Below are positions 15,424 through 16,386 of a stretch of DNA of 16,386 nt, one piece after another. The notes below the pieces were generated by a model that saw only the letters and a list, made by a program, of their open reading frames with translations, made no database searches and was not told the origin of the DNA. The number at the start of each line of letters is the position of its first letter. The stretch's first letter is position 1. The DNA comes from Actinomycetes bacterium (GTDB lineage: Bacteria; Actinomycetota; Actinomycetes; Actinomycetales; JAJYRW01), in the NCBI GenBank assembly GCA_021793895.1, contig JAJYRW010000014.1, forward strand, positions 1 through 16,386, in the 5' to 3' direction. The position numbers and the translations under genes were made by a program.

Positions 15424-15461
15424 GGGAGAACGGGCCTTTTTAATCTCGGGGCCCGTCTCCC
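15424..15461 (-). other. Strong intercistronic hairpin after dctP
   Basis: GGGAGAACGGGCC (15424-15436) pairs with GGCCCGTCTCCC (15450-15461): about 12 base pairs with one bulged base and a 13-base loop. It lies just after the dctP stop and before the dctQ ribosome site. No U-run follows on the minus-strand transcript. As after the ABC binding-protein gene, it probably stabilises the binding-protein message or trims read-through into the permease genes. Confidence 0.7.
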
Positions 15462-15478
15462 GTTTCGGCTCCTATCGG

Positions 15479-16386
15479 TCACTTGGCGTCGGCATGCTCT
15501 GCTGCCAAATCCAGCACCATGTCCAAGGTGCCTTCGGGCCAGAGGTCACCGTCGAATTGATCAAATTCACCATCGAGTGCGGCACGGAAAGCCTCCATGT
15601 CCACGTCGACGACGGTCATGTTCTCCTCGATGACGTCCATGGCCTCATCGATTTCAGCGCGCGTTGCCTCGGTGACTTCCTCGCCAACCTGGGCCAGTTC
15701 CTCCTCTAAAATTGAGCGATGCTCATCGCATAGGCCCTGCCAAAGGTCGTCATTGAAGTACCATGCGCGCACGTCTCGGATGTAATCAGTGGGCATGTAA
15801 TAATCCTGTACTTCATAAATGCTGTTATTTACGACCGCAATCGAACCGGTCTCTTGTGCATCCACGACGCCCTGCCGCAAGGAGAAGTACAAATCTGAGA
15901 GCGCGATGACCTGGGGCTGGGCGTTCAATGCGACTGCAAATGCCTGTGGGATTGGCGCATCGGCAATTCGAATGCGCAGCCCGTCCATATCCTCTGGAGT
16001 CTCTACCGGGCGGTCAGCCGTCAACGCCCGCGGCTCATTATCACCCGATGCTTCAACTACCCGGACACCAGTAGCTTCGGCTGCCTCATCGAAAATCTCA
16101 GCAAATTCTTCGGAGTCGAGTACGGCCTTGAATTGTTCATAGCTGTCCCAAATAAACGGAACGGTCAACGCCGTAAATTCTCCGGCCCCAGATAACGCTG
16201 AATACGTCGAAATCGTCTCGTAGTAAACATCAATCTGTCCGCTTGCCACCCCGGCATAGGCATCATTCATATCACCCAACTGACTATCCGGGAATATCTG
16301 AATGTCTAGATCACCATCTGTTTTCTCTGCCACACGCTCAGCCATCGCTTCCGCGGCAACGGTGCCGGGGTCATTGGCGGTACGAA
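15479..16386 (-). CDS. dctP: TRAP transporter solute-binding subunit (DctP), 5' part missing
   Basis: The 302 visible residues run from the window edge to the stop; the signal peptide and first part lie beyond 16386. The frame continues in phase past the internal Met at 16345 (RTANDPGTVAAEAMAE), so that Met is not the start. Family marks include the segment AEKTDGDLDIQIFPDSQLGD and GLRIRIADAPIPQ, whose Arg residues include the probable carboxylate-binding one (Arg147 in SiaP). The helix motif SLRQGVVDAQET is also present. The mature protein is notably acidic, with a Glu/Asp-rich C-terminus. It works outside the membrane with DctQ and DctM. A conserved carboxylate-binding Arg suggests an acidic ligand such as a sugar acid; the ligand cannot be named. 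Confidence 0.92.
   Translation of the reverse strand, partial: RTANDPGTVAAEAMAERVAEKTDGDLDIQIFPDSQLGDMNDAYAGVASGQIDVYYETISTYSALSGAGEFTALTVPFIWDSYEQFKAVLDSEEFAEIFDEAAEATGVRVVEASGDNEPRALTADRPVETPEDMDGLRIRIADAPIPQAFAVALNAQPQVIALSDLYFSLRQGVVDAQETGSIAVVNNSIYEVQDYYMPTDYIRDVRAWYFNDDLWQGLCDEHRSILEEELAQVGEEVTEATRAEIDEAMDVIEENMTVVDVDMEAFRAALDGEFDQFDGDLWPEGTLDMVLDLAAEHADAK

Noticed and set aside
16345..16345. Met at 16345 as the start of DctP
   Set aside because: The frame stays open to the window edge with DctP-like sequence, and starting here would remove the signal peptide and first conserved strand.

Overview
The window looks like a chromosomal carbohydrate-utilisation region of a moderate-GC actinobacterium, possibly Actinomycetaceae. 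This placement is an inference from the acidic lipoprotein binding protein, the fused DppD-DppF ATPase, the use of GTG and TTG starts, and a GC content that looks to be in the mid-50s by eye (not counted). No RNA genes, IS elements or CRISPR arrays were seen.

Layout. (1) Bases 155-2158 (+): a cytoplasmic acetyl-xylan-esterase-like hydrolase with a degenerate second alpha/beta domain, behind its own promoter. (2) Bases 2169-9457 (-), convergent with it: an operon read from right to left. It holds a Gfo/Idh/MocA oxidoreductase, a large lipoprotein binding protein of the SBP_bac_5 family, two Dpp-type permeases and a fused double ABC ATPase. Its promoter near 9519-9547 carries two palindromic operator candidates. 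(3) Bases 9458-9872: a gene-free stretch that keeps a frameshifted, 5'-truncated remnant resembling the C-terminus of larB (nickel-pincer cofactor synthesis). (4) Bases 9873-16386 (-): a second operon, entering from beyond the right edge. It encodes a TRAP transporter (dctP partial, dctQ, dctM), a UPF0309-like SIS sugar-phosphate protein, a NagB-like deaminase, a NagA-like deacetylase and a LacI-family regulator, with short gaps or overlaps.

Proposed working (inference). The TRAP transporter brings in a probably acidic sugar, perhaps an N-acetylated amino-sugar acid. A kinase outside the window phosphorylates it, and the SIS, NagA-like and NagB-like enzymes feed it into amino-sugar and glycolytic metabolism. 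The ABC operon imports a glycan oligomer that is deacylated by the esterase and oxidised or isomerised by the Gfo/Idh enzyme. The LacI protein may control both units: TGCA-rich motifs recur at the esterase promoter, at the Gfo/Idh promoter and between dctP and dctQ. The most unusual point is the TRAP/SIS/NagB-like/NagA-like set, whose enzymes depart from the canonical GlcNAc-6-P motifs. The true substrate cannot be read from sequence alone.
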